Source: an uncultured Bacteroidales bacterium (GTDB taxonomy: Bacteria > Bacteroidota > Bacteroidia > Bacteroidales > UBA932). From it: a stretch of 64,000 nt of DNA. Below are positions 27,087 through 35,068 of this stretch, piece after piece (positions within the stretch are counted from its first letter, which is position 1; the number at the start of each line of letters is the position of its first letter). The notes below the pieces were generated by a model. That model ran no database searches. It saw only the letters and a program-made list of their open reading frames with translations, and had not been told where the DNA came from. A program made the position numbers and the translations under genes. The stretch covers positions 24,850 through 88,849 of the forward strand of contig CALVBH010000033.1 of the NCBI GenBank assembly GCA_944325765.1, given 5' to 3'.

Positions 27087-27788
27087 TCAGCCTTTTGTAT
27101 TGTTCTCGATGGAGAACTCTATAATCCCCTTAAGATGCGTGCGCAGAATAGCTTCTGCTGCATCCTCGTCCTGGTCGATGATGCAGCGAAGCATTTCGTG
27201 ATGCTCCCCGGAAACGATTTCCTTCGGGGTCACGCATACGTTATACTTTCTGTAATACGTCAGTACGTCAGGGGTAATCACTAAAAGCAATGAGGCAGTC
27301 ACAGGATTATGGGCACCCCTGGCTATAGCCTGATGATAGGCGAAATCCTTGGCATTCTGCTGGTCCGTACCGAAATACCTGTCGCACTCATCCAACGCAT
27401 ACCGCATCGCGGCGATGTCTTTTTCCGTCCTGTGCCGGGCACTCATCCGGATGGAATCCACTTCGAGCATCACCCTCACGTGCACCAGAGACTCGAAATC
27501 GTAGCTTTCTATCTGCAGGACATCGGAAATCAGCCCCTCCAAAGCCTGCACAGTCTGCTCGGCCACTACAGTTCCGCTCTGCGGATAAGTCTTCACGATG
27601 CCATAGAATTCAAGTTTCTGAAATGCTGTCCTTACGTGGGCGCGGCTCACTCCCAGCTGCTCAGCCATACGTCTTTCCGCCGGAAGTCTGTCGCCAGGGA
27701 GCAGACGTCCGGAATCAAGGAGCGCACGAATATGTCTTATCACAGTTTCTACCTGCGGTGAATGAGTCGAATTTGGCATTAATCTCAT
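27087..27788 (-). CDS. GntR-family (FadR/FCD) regulator of alginate/uronate use
   Basis: About 233 residues if started at MRLMPNSTH (27788); an upstream ATG at 27842 would overlap the stop of the preceding lyase and is less likely. The N-terminal winged helix contains LLPGDRLPAERRMAEQLGVSRAHVRTAFQKLEFYGIV, typical of GntR. The C-terminal helical FCD domain has VRVMLEVDSIRMSARHRTEKDI, DFAYHQAIARGAHNPV and GEHHEMLRCIIDQDEDAAEAILRTHL, where the His residues bind metal and ligand. Uronate regulators UxuR/ExuR belong to this group. It is the last gene of the PL6 / jelly-roll lyase / GntR operon and probably controls both PUL promoters through the ATTGGTnnACCAAT palindromes. Confidence 0.85.
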   Translation of the reverse strand: MRLMPNSTHSPQVETVIRHIRALLDSGRLLPGDRLPAERRMAEQLGVSRAHVRTAFQKLEFYGIVKTYPQSGTVVAEQTVQALEGLISDVLQIESYDFESLVHVRVMLEVDSIRMSARHRTEKDIAAMRYALDECDRYFGTDQQNAKDFAYHQAIARGAHNPVTASLLLVITPDVLTYYRKYNVCVTPKEIVSGEHHEMLRCIIDQDEDAAEAILRTHLKGIIEFSIENNTKG

Positions 27789-27825
27789 AATCGAAACCGG
27801 CGCAAAAATATAAAATAAAAACCAA

Positions 27826-28746
27826 TTAATCCAATTTTTCAATCATAAAGTCAGCGAATTTGAGGGTTTCATCCCGTAATTGGTTCTTATTGATTCCCTC
27901 CTTGCCGATACTTCTATACAGTCCCCACTTTGGTCTGATGCCGGTGGTTCCCTCTCTCCAGAGATGCAGTCCAGGTTTCGAAATCCTGACCAGTTCCTTC
28001 CTGTCGCTCACTCTCCTGATCACCAGGTCATATGTGCCGTCTGTCAAGGAACAGCATACAGTCTCGGTGACTTCCACCCATTCGCCGAGAAAGTCCGACA
28101 GGTCCGTCTTGGCGAGATAGACATTCCCGGTATCCTCACTTGACGGACCCACATAGATGACCTGGAACTGCTGGCCTCCGCCAGTCAGAGACCTGACAGT
28201 GAACGTGATCAGAGGCATTGAAACATCGGCATCCTCAGAAGCGTTGTCTATTCCTTTCAGCTGGTGAATGTGTGAAAAACCTGTAGTCGTCTGCATCCCC
28301 TCGGGAAGACGGAATTTCCAGGTGTTGCGGATGGTTTCATTCTCCTTGGCTACCATAGAGTCCGGGGATTTGGCGTCAGTCTTGATTTCATTTCTCTGAC
28401 GGTCCGTCACATCCGGTTTTCCCCTGTCGTCATCGTTGTCGATGTGGAGGATGAAATCGAAGACATATTTGTCCAGTTCCGCATCGAAACTCTGCCGTAT
28501 GTGGCGGAAGGGTGCGGAGGCGTGTGCCCCGGACCTGTCAGGAGTCTCGTAATTGTATCCACTGGAAACTATCAGGTCATAGGTGCCTTCATCGTTCCCG
28601 TCGGCAACCAATGCACCTGGAATCTTCTCTTGGGATCCGTTCCCGTTGTCGTTTTCTCCGTTTTCCGGACCATCTGCAGCCGGTGAGCTGGCGCAAGACA
28701 ATGCCATCATCAAAAAGGAGAATACTAGAAATCTGAATGCTTTCAT
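27826..28746 (-). CDS. Jelly-roll polysaccharide-lyase-like lipoprotein
   Basis: About 306 residues from the start MKAFRFLVFSFLMMALSC (28746), a clear lipoprotein signal; a longer start overlaps the upstream PL6 gene. The body is a beta-jelly-roll protein. DRQRNEIK, GFSHIHQLKG, MPLITFTVRS, LGEWVEVTE and PKWGLYRSI followed by LRDETLKFADFMI match the order of blocks in heparinase-I-like/PL20 and PL7 lyases (R-x-E, Q-x-H, and K-x-G-x-Y strands). In this locus an alginate or uronate-polymer lyase is the natural reading. The exact PL family is uncertain. Confidence 0.65.
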   Translation of the reverse strand: MKAFRFLVFSFLMMALSCASSPAADGPENGENDNGNGSQEKIPGALVADGNDEGTYDLIVSSGYNYETPDRSGAHASAPFRHIRQSFDAELDKYVFDFILHIDNDDDRGKPDVTDRQRNEIKTDAKSPDSMVAKENETIRNTWKFRLPEGMQTTTGFSHIHQLKGIDNASEDADVSMPLITFTVRSLTGGGQQFQVIYVGPSSEDTGNVYLAKTDLSDFLGEWVEVTETVCCSLTDGTYDLVIRRVSDRKELVRISKPGLHLWREGTTGIRPKWGLYRSIGKEGINKNQLRDETLKFADFMIEKLD

Positions 28747-28754
28747 ATCCTTGT

Positions 28755-30251
28755 TTACCGATAAAGTGTTTTGCCATCCTCGGAGTGCTGCCACTGCGGG
28801 CCGGCAGCGGCTGCTACAGCCTCGATTTCGTCAAGACAGCTGTCCACGGAAGGCCGCTCCCTGACAGATGTCAGCGAGAAGAAGTTATTCCTGAACCTGC
28901 CATAGAAAGTATTGCCGCTGAACGTTATATCCGCATCCCCGTCCGTATCGTCGTTTTCATACCGGACCACATATCCTCCGCCGTCCGGTGTCACGGCGAT
29001 ATTGTTCTCTATGACCGTACTTTCCACCGGGACCGTCATCGATGAAGAACCATAGTTCAGATGCATAGCCAGATTGCAGTCAATGAAGACATTGCTCCTG
29101 ACAGTCGCGTTTTTGACTGGCGCATAGCCTGAAAGCGAACTATGCTCCTGTCCGGCACAGATGCACAGGGCGGAAAGGTAGCCTACAGAATTGAGCTTTT
29201 CGAAGACGTTGTTCTCCACAAGGTGGCCTTCGCCTATGATACGTACTCCTCCGGTAGATTCTATGTCATTGCCATAGAAGAAGTTTCCTGAAACCGTACA
29301 GTCATTACCCTGACGGAGAGTCAGGGTACCGCAGCTCTCGAAAAAGGCGTTTCCGCGATAGATGTTGCCGCAGCTCTTGTTGGAGACGATTTCCTGTTTC
29401 TCCCCGTTGCTGCGGTAGAAATAATTATGCTCTATGATGCATCCGGACTGCTGCATAGAGTGTTCGCTGTCACCTACCCTGATGGTTTCCTGCTCGTTGG
29501 CAGGCTCGCCAGTGGAGTCGTATATGGTCTCGGTACGTGTAAAACGGTTATATGATATGGTATGACGCGGAGTGATACCGTCTTCGAGCCAGACCACCAT
29601 AGTGGCGCCCATATCCTTCTTTTCATTGAAGCTGCACGCAGTCACGGTATGCCCTGTACCGTAGAGTGAAACCCATTTGAAAGTGCTGCCCTCTCCCCGC
29701 ATCTCTGCCGTTGAAGCATCGACTTCGCAGTTTTCGAGCGTGCAGGACGATGAGCCTGTGTAGAATCTTATGAGGTGCTCTCCTGAAGGCTCGGGATTTT
29801 CCCATCTGAATCCGTCCACAATGATGTGGCTGCCGTCGATTCTCAGGGACGAGGCTCCGGTAAAGGTCACGCCTCCAGGTGTTTCAGCCCTGAATGTCAC
29901 GGGAGCTTCCTCTGTCCCCGCATAGTCGAGCGTCAGGGCGACACCATCGTATTCACCGTCTTTCCATACGACAGTGCTTCCCGGCGTTACGTCAGCCAAA
30001 GCTTCGAGTTCGGAGGCAGAAGACACCGTAAAGGTATTAACGTTAGGGTCTTCCTCATCCACGGGATCTTCGCCCTCTCCCCCATCATCATCCCCATCCC
30101 CGTCAGAAGGACCGTCGGTAATTTCAGTATCATCCCGGCCGTCATCCGCAATGCCGTCTTCACAGGATGAAGCCAGCGCCAGAGCCGGAAATAGAATAAG
30201 AATGAAAAGGAAATTCCTCGTCATTTCAGGAAATAATCTGTCTGTTATCAT
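28755..30251 (-). CDS. PL6-family alginate lyase, lipoprotein
   Basis: 498 residues (or from the internal ATG at 30224, MTRNFLFIL, which gives a tidier lipoprotein signal ending LASSC). An acidic Asp/Gly-rich spacer follows, then a parallel beta-helix of the chondroitinase-B/PL6 type: EIVSNKSCGN with the catalytic Lys, and TLTLRQGN with the catalytic Arg about 20 residues later. The usual His after that Arg is Gln here. GGVRIIGEGHLVENNVF is the following conserved rung. It probably cleaves alginate at the cell surface. Its nearest relative in the window is the PL6 gene at 41120-42508. Confidence 0.85.
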   Translation of the reverse strand: MITDRLFPEMTRNFLFILILFPALALASSCEDGIADDGRDDTEITDGPSDGDGDDDGGEGEDPVDEEDPNVNTFTVSSASELEALADVTPGSTVVWKDGEYDGVALTLDYAGTEEAPVTFRAETPGGVTFTGASSLRIDGSHIIVDGFRWENPEPSGEHLIRFYTGSSSCTLENCEVDASTAEMRGEGSTFKWVSLYGTGHTVTACSFNEKKDMGATMVVWLEDGITPRHTISYNRFTRTETIYDSTGEPANEQETIRVGDSEHSMQQSGCIIEHNYFYRSNGEKQEIVSNKSCGNIYRGNAFFESCGTLTLRQGNDCTVSGNFFYGNDIESTGGVRIIGEGHLVENNVFEKLNSVGYLSALCICAGQEHSSLSGYAPVKNATVRSNVFIDCNLAMHLNYGSSSMTVPVESTVIENNIAVTPDGGGYVVRYENDDTDGDADITFSGNTFYGRFRNNFFSLTSVRERPSVDSCLDEIEAVAAAAGPQWQHSEDGKTLYR

Positions 30252-30300
30252 TTTTAAATCTTAATGTGGTCAGAAAGCATCCTGTTTTCCGAAAAGTTTC

Positions 30301-30349
30301 TAACTTTGTCAGGTATATATTGGTTAACCAATTTCCGTAGACAAAATTA
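30301..30349. promoter_or_regulatory. Face-to-face promoters sharing one UxuR-like palindrome
   Basis: The palindrome ATTGGTTAACCAAT lies at 30319-30332. To its left TAACTTTG (30301-30308) is a -7 box reading right to the esterase; to its right, on the - strand, TAATTTTG (30342-30349) is a -7 box reading left to PL6, the jelly-roll lyase and GntR. The gaps to the palindrome are 10 and 9 bp. -33 boxes are poor on both sides. A protein bound here would block both promoters. Confidence 0.65.
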
Positions 30350-30421
30350 ACAAATAAAATCAGAAATCATCAGGCAAAACTGAATTTTCAGATGTTTTAC
30401 ATTAACTAATCAACCAGTCAA

Positions 30422-31438
30422 ATGAAAAGAAAAGCTTTATTCACCATCGCATCTGCCGTAATGTCGGCAGCACTCCTTCTCCCGGGCACGGCCACCGTAT
30501 CGGCCCAGACTTCCGAAAGACCTGCCACAAACAAGTACTCGATGAAACTTCAGAAAAAGGCTGACGGCTCATACGAGCTCATCAACGCCGAACGCTACGC
30601 GAGAATCGTGGATCTCGACCAGATCGAGGACCTGCTCGTGCCTTTCACCCTCGAAAGGAAAAGGCTCAGCAGCAAAGACTACAAAGGCGTGGAAACCCGC
30701 GATTTCATCTACAAGAGTGAAAACGGCTATGACCTCAAAATCACTGTAGACTTCGCCGAAAGCGAGACACCGGTGCCTGTAGTCTTCTTCGTGCACGGCG
30801 GCGGATGGGCCAGGGGCACCAACAGGAGCTTCTACGTCCAGTCGCAGTATCTTGCCAAGCAGAAAGGTATCACCGGAGTCCGGATCCAGTACACTCTTGC
30901 GCCTCAGCCAGATGCCAACGTCAACGTATCCATCCAGGATATCCTCGATGCCGTGGAATATGTACGTTCACACGCGGAGGAACTCAACATCGACCCTGAA
31001 AGGATGGCCTTTGCAGGTAATTCCGCAGGAGCACATCTCGCTGCGGCGGCAGCTATGAAATGTCCTGAAGCAAAAGTCCTCGTGGGATACTCGGGGATTT
31101 ACAATCTTGCCACCGCAGCCATCACGACACGTGCGAAAGATCCGGAAAGGATAGCGTATTTTCTCGATCTTGACCATAAGGTGCTGGCAAACGCATCTCC
31201 GGTCAATATGATTTCGAAAAAGCACAAGATCGCCGCACTTCTGTTCTGCGGGACTGCCGACATCACTGTCGAGTATTCGCAGAGCGTGGAATTCGCAGAA
31301 AAGCTGGAGGCGGTCAAGGGCAATACCGTGGATCTGGAAATCTACGAGAATTACGACCACAACCTGAACTCCAACTCTTCCGACAAGATGGAGGAGATAT
31401 TCTTCAAGACTATTGACTTCATCACGGAGAATATCTGA
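30422..31438 (+). CDS. Secreted alpha/beta-hydrolase, probable carbohydrate esterase
   Basis: 338 residues with a cleavable signal peptide (about 28 residues, ending ATVSAQT). The hormone-sensitive-lipase/BD-FAE type fold is shown by the oxyanion motif VHGGGWARG, the nucleophile elbow GNSAGAHLA (Ser), the acidic residue in CGTADITVEYSQS, and the His in NYDHNLN. All triad residues are present. Such periplasmic enzymes remove acyl groups from polysaccharides. It is transcribed away from the PL6 gene from a shared regulatory region, so it is likely part of the same alginate regulon. Confidence 0.8.
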   Translation: MKRKALFTIASAVMSAALLLPGTATVSAQTSERPATNKYSMKLQKKADGSYELINAERYARIVDLDQIEDLLVPFTLERKRLSSKDYKGVETRDFIYKSENGYDLKITVDFAESETPVPVVFFVHGGGWARGTNRSFYVQSQYLAKQKGITGVRIQYTLAPQPDANVNVSIQDILDAVEYVRSHAEELNIDPERMAFAGNSAGAHLAAAAAMKCPEAKVLVGYSGIYNLATAAITTRAKDPERIAYFLDLDHKVLANASPVNMISKKHKIAALLFCGTADITVEYSQSVEFAEKLEAVKGNTVDLEIYENYDHNLNSNSSDKMEEIFFKTIDFITENI

Positions 31439-31449
31439 AAATGAGCTGC

Positions 31450-33924
31450 CTACTGCAGGCTGAGCGGATTGGACCAGTAGAGGTCGAACTCCACGTAGCC
31501 TGCAGTAGGATACAGAGGCCATCCGGTAGCCAGGTCAGCACAGGTTATGTCCCTGACATAAATATAGCCTTGTCTTTCCACATCCGACAGGGAGGAAGCC
31601 CCGCTACCGGCAGTGGCACGCTCATAATCCAAATACTGGATCAGGATCACACTGCCCTTCACCCAGGTCGAACTGCTTTCCCCTTCCGCCTCAGGGCTCA
31701 AGGCCGGAGCATTCGAATTGCCCATATTCCTGGCATAGGAAATATCTCCCAAAGTCCCGTCTTTCACGGCTTCTTTCGTGTCTTCATCGTTGTAGATGAC
31801 CCTGAACTTGACTACAGGTGTACCGTAAGTCGAGTTCTTTCCACCGTTTTCATCAGTACCTATGACCGGATCACCGTCAGGATAGCGGTGATTCCTCAGC
31901 TGGGTATTCGAGTTGGACGGATTCTGGAAAGCGAGTTTAGGCTGTTTGGACTCATCCGCAGAATCGGGATCTCCGGAAGATGTCAGCATCATATAAGGCT
32001 GCACGCTGTAATAGTCTTCTTCGGAGCCCGTCACTTTCGAACTGGAGGTTGTCACCGTATTCGTACCAGAGGCAGCGAACGGATCGATGCCGCTTTCCAC
32101 CCACTCCTGGGCAGAGATCACACGGCCTTCATTTAAAAGCAGGAAAGACATATTTCTTCCGTCATCAGTATAGTCCGCTTCGGAATTAGCTCCGACGCCT
32201 ATTCTCAATCCTTTGGTACAGTAGAACGGATAGACTGTGACAGCGCCCAAATCTATGGTTTCTCCCCCTGTGACAGCTGAAAGCCTGACCTGCCTTGCGG
32301 AAGTTCCGGTGATGGTTGCAGGCATAACGAATTTGGCCTGAGTGGCTGACGGGGTTTCCGACAGCTCAGCTTCCACTCCGTCCACCACGAATTTCTCGAC
32401 CTTGTCCAGGTTTGTTCCCGTCACTGTCACCTCGCGTCCGAGATACAGGTTTCCGTATCCGGCATCTGAAGGTTCTGCAGAAACAAGCTGCGGGGCATCG
32501 GGATCCGTAGAGGAATCCTCGAAAACATAGGTAATGGCCGTAATGTATGCGGATGTATTGTCTGCACAGGACAGGCTCAGAGCCGACTCTGCATATTCCT
32601 CCGGAATCTCGATTTCGCATACACCGCCTGTCTTGGTCAGGGCATAGTAGTCGAAATCGGCGGAAGCCACTGTATTTTCACCTGCCGACACGGTCAGGGT
32701 GACAGGTTTGCGGTTTTCTCCTGAACCGCTCGCATTGGCGCTCGCCCTGTGGGTGAAGACCCTGAGCCTTACAAGCTTTTTCGCGATGAACTGCGGCAGG
32801 TCCATAGACGAATTGTAGAGCCTTACGCCTGCTATGCCGTCATCCGTGGTAAGACGGCAGCCGTTGAAATTGTAGGCATAATCTTTTCCGTCACTGGCGG
32901 TAAGTACGTTCTGCGATATGGAAGTGAGTGATGTGAACGTCTGGGTGACGGATTCTTCCTCAGGCAGGACTCCGCTTCCGGAAATATCGAAAGACAGGCT
33001 GTTGAACTTTCCGCTCATTACGGTGACAGGTGCAGCCAGGGATGCAGTCCTGGTCACTGTCCTGGTGTCGGTGGAAACTGTCAGAGTAGCCGTGCCGCCT
33101 GAAATCTCCACCGGGTTCAGCATAAACCAGACAGGATAGCCGTCACCGGAGATTTCGCATCCGTCATCGAATACCGCAGACACTGCGTTTCCCGGAGCTG
33201 TAGACAGGAAACTCTGGATTCCGGTATTTTCGTAATCGTCGCTGAATGAGACATAGAACACACCTACGATAGAGTTGCTCTTGTTTACAGCCTCCTGACT
33301 GAAACTCAGGGTCGCGGTCCTGATTTTCTCACCTTCAAGGAGATTGCCGGTATCGGTGACAGTCAGTCTGAACGGAGCGAAAATCCTCTTGAATTCGGTG
33401 ACAGTGAGTTCGTCGGACTTGGAGACATTTGTCTGCATCCTGCCGACAAGCCAGTCATTGGTCGGGTCGATATCGTTTGCACCGGGGTACTGTACTGGAG
33501 AGAGTCTGGCGGAAAGTCCGTTTTGGGCAGAATTCTCATTTGATCTGATTGAATAGGGCATCAGGAAATAGTAGTTGTACGCCTCGGCACCGGATATTTC
33601 CGTATGTGAAAAAGTGTATTTGCCGTTTCCAGCAGGAATTGCTTCCACATCATCCTGCAAGTTCTCTATGGTTTCCCCGTTCCCTTCAATATATGGGGCA
33701 TAAAATACTGAAATATGCTCTTCTCCTGTCAGTCTCAGCCCGTCGTTTTCAATATAAGTGCTTCTGGTCCCGTCCGGAGTCCAGAGATTTTCACTGACCG
33801 CAAAGGTTTTGGTTATGGACGCACCCGGCTGGCGTCCTTCTTCGTATTCATTGATTTTCTGGCAAGATACGGAAAATACAATCCCGGCCATAAATGCCAG
33901 ACCTGTAACATATGTGGTTGTCAT
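31450..33924 (-). CDS. Hybrid lipoprotein: fimbrillin-like N-terminus plus PUL glycan-binding C-terminus
   Basis: 824 residues with lipobox SVSC. Residues about 35-300 resemble fimbrillin-like proteins (TKTFAVSENLWTPDGTRSTYIENDGL, FKRIFAPFRLTV). A beta domain follows (about 300-470), then an IPT/TIG domain (about 480-570, GNLYLGREVTVTGTNL) and a C-terminal domain with DDGRNMSFLLLNEGRVISAQEW and a final VEFDLYWSNPL. The last two domains are clearly paralogous to the SGBP at 42521-44521. It probably binds alginate at the cell surface. It ends 11 bp from the convergent esterase gene. Confidence 0.8.
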   Translation of the reverse strand: MTTTYVTGLAFMAGIVFSVSCQKINEYEEGRQPGASITKTFAVSENLWTPDGTRSTYIENDGLRLTGEEHISVFYAPYIEGNGETIENLQDDVEAIPAGNGKYTFSHTEISGAEAYNYYFLMPYSIRSNENSAQNGLSARLSPVQYPGANDIDPTNDWLVGRMQTNVSKSDELTVTEFKRIFAPFRLTVTDTGNLLEGEKIRTATLSFSQEAVNKSNSIVGVFYVSFSDDYENTGIQSFLSTAPGNAVSAVFDDGCEISGDGYPVWFMLNPVEISGGTATLTVSTDTRTVTRTASLAAPVTVMSGKFNSLSFDISGSGVLPEEESVTQTFTSLTSISQNVLTASDGKDYAYNFNGCRLTTDDGIAGVRLYNSSMDLPQFIAKKLVRLRVFTHRASANASGSGENRKPVTLTVSAGENTVASADFDYYALTKTGGVCEIEIPEEYAESALSLSCADNTSAYITAITYVFEDSSTDPDAPQLVSAEPSDAGYGNLYLGREVTVTGTNLDKVEKFVVDGVEAELSETPSATQAKFVMPATITGTSARQVRLSAVTGGETIDLGAVTVYPFYCTKGLRIGVGANSEADYTDDGRNMSFLLLNEGRVISAQEWVESGIDPFAASGTNTVTTSSSKVTGSEEDYYSVQPYMMLTSSGDPDSADESKQPKLAFQNPSNSNTQLRNHRYPDGDPVIGTDENGGKNSTYGTPVVKFRVIYNDEDTKEAVKDGTLGDISYARNMGNSNAPALSPEAEGESSSTWVKGSVILIQYLDYERATAGSGASSLSDVERQGYIYVRDITCADLATGWPLYPTAGYVEFDLYWSNPLSLQ

Positions 33925-33935
33925 ATTGTCAGAGA

Positions 33936-34079
33936 TTAAATGGTTCCGTTATCGTTCCAATATCCGTCTTCATCAGGAAGATAAGGGTCACGCCAAGTAT
34001 TGCCCCCTGTCTGTGCGAAACCGGATTCCACTGCCATTTCCCATACTTCCAGAAATGGCTTTTCATAGTTCTTGTCCAT
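33936..34079 (-). CDS. 47-residue small protein upstream of the hybrid lipoprotein
   Basis: An ATG at 34079 opens a 47-codon frame, MDKNYEKPFLEVWEMAVESG onward, through GFAQTGG and ending in an acidic, aromatic tail with WNDNGTI. It ends 11 bp before the next gene on the same strand. No signal peptide is seen. Its form, a short Y-E-K-P-x-L-E-V start followed by a Gly/Asp/Trp-rich tail, resembles small open frames I associate with fimbrillin-type surface loci in Bacteroidales. Function unknown. Confidence 0.5.
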   Translation of the reverse strand: MDKNYEKPFLEVWEMAVESGFAQTGGNTWRDPYLPDEDGYWNDNGTI

Positions 34080-34104
34080 ATCCGTTGATTTGAAAAAACT
34101 TCAC

Positions 34105-34169
34105 CCCGGGCGGACAGATCCTCCACTGCGCTCGGAGACAATATGAGCGCCAGGCTTGCTCTGCCCGGG
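34105..34169. repeat. REP-like imperfect palindrome
   Basis: CCCGGGC (34105-34111) and GCCCGGG (34163-34169) bracket a segment containing CACTGCGCTCGG and end in GGGATGACA, a style typical of short intergenic repeats in this phylum. It lies in the gap between the SDR gene and the small protein, which otherwise holds no gene. Confidence 0.4.
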
Positions 34170-34192
34170 ATGACAAAGAAAAATACAAGGAA

Positions 34193-34228
34193 GGGGTCCA
34201 AAAGCCCTGAAAAGTTCTTTTGGGCCCC
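34193..34228 (-). terminator. Terminator of the main PUL operon
   Basis: A 12-bp stem with one wobble position, GGGGTCCAAAAG (34193-34204) against CTTTTGGGCCCC (34217-34228), with a 12-nt loop, starts 5 bp after the stop codon of the SDR gene. On the - strand it is followed by a T-rich stretch, so it fits an intrinsic terminator. Confidence 0.65.
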
Positions 34229-34233
34229 TAACA

Positions 34234-34989
34234 TTATGAGAACAGGCAACCGCCGTTAATGTCGATGTTGGTTCCCGTGATGTAGGACGACTCGTCGCTT
34301 GCCAGGAAGCATACGAGGTCGGCTACTTCATAAGCCTCACCCTCCCTGCGGAGCGGAGCTGTATGATGCAGGTTTTCCCTGGCTTCAGGCTTGGTGAAAC
34401 GGTCGTGGAATGAAGTGTTGATCATACCTGGCGCCAAAGCGTTGACGCGGATACCCTGAGGACCGAGTTCCTTGGCCATAGCGCGGGTATGGCAGGCGAC
34501 TGCAGCCTTTGCCGTAGCATACACCGATGCGCCAGGACCGCCGCCGTCACGTGCAGCCTGTGAAGAGAAGTTGATGATGGAACCGCCTTTTGGCATCATT
34601 GACACCACTTCACGTGTACAGAGGAATACGCTTCTCATATTCACGTCCATAAGGAAATCATACCAGGCCTCGTCCTGCTCGGTGATGAGCTTGCGGCCTA
34701 CCAGTCCGCCGACTACGTTTACGAGTATATCCACCTTTCCGCCGAAAGCCTCGCCTGCCTTTGCGAACAGATTCTTGACGTCGGCAGCCTTGGTCATATC
34801 ACCCTGTACTGCGATAGCTGTACCGTTGTCTTTCTTTATCATTTCCAGGGTTACCTTGGCATCCTCCTCATTGTCGAAATAGTTGAGGCATACCTTTGCT
34901 CCTTCGAGAGCGAGTTTGACTGAAATTGCGCGACCGAGGTCACGAGCGCCGCCAGTCACTACGGCTACTTTTCCTTCTAATCTTCCCAT
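34234..34989 (-). CDS. SDR-family oxidoreductase, probable DEH reductase
   Basis: 251 residues from MGRLEGKVAV (34989). The NAD(P)-binding TGGARDLGRA lies near residues 12-21, the catalytic Ser is in INFSSQAARDG, and the YxxxK motif is YATAKAAV. The C-terminal ITGTNIDINGGCLFS is typical of classical SDRs. In alginate loci an SDR of this kind reduces 4-deoxy-L-erythro-5-hexoseulose uronate (DEH) to 2-keto-3-deoxygluconate. It is the last gene of the operon, 79 bp after the transporter. That gap could hold a secondary promoter: it contains TTTTGGTATAATAA, a half-match to the UxuR-like palindrome. Confidence 0.85.
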   Translation of the reverse strand: MGRLEGKVAVVTGGARDLGRAISVKLALEGAKVCLNYFDNEEDAKVTLEMIKKDNGTAIAVQGDMTKAADVKNLFAKAGEAFGGKVDILVNVVGGLVGRKLITEQDEAWYDFLMDVNMRSVFLCTREVVSMMPKGGSIINFSSQAARDGGGPGASVYATAKAAVACHTRAMAKELGPQGIRVNALAPGMINTSFHDRFTKPEARENLHHTAPLRREGEAYEVADLVCFLASDESSYITGTNIDINGGCLFS

Positions 34990-35068
34990 AATTCTGAAAA
35001 TTTTGGTTTTGGTATAATAATTTGATTGACTGTACAATATGTTTGCAGCATCGCTCCTGGATACAGGC

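Noticed and set aside
31440-32136. A 231-codon + strand frame just after the esterase gene
   Set aside because: It is antisense to the conserved C-terminal domain of the hybrid lipoprotein and shows no motif.
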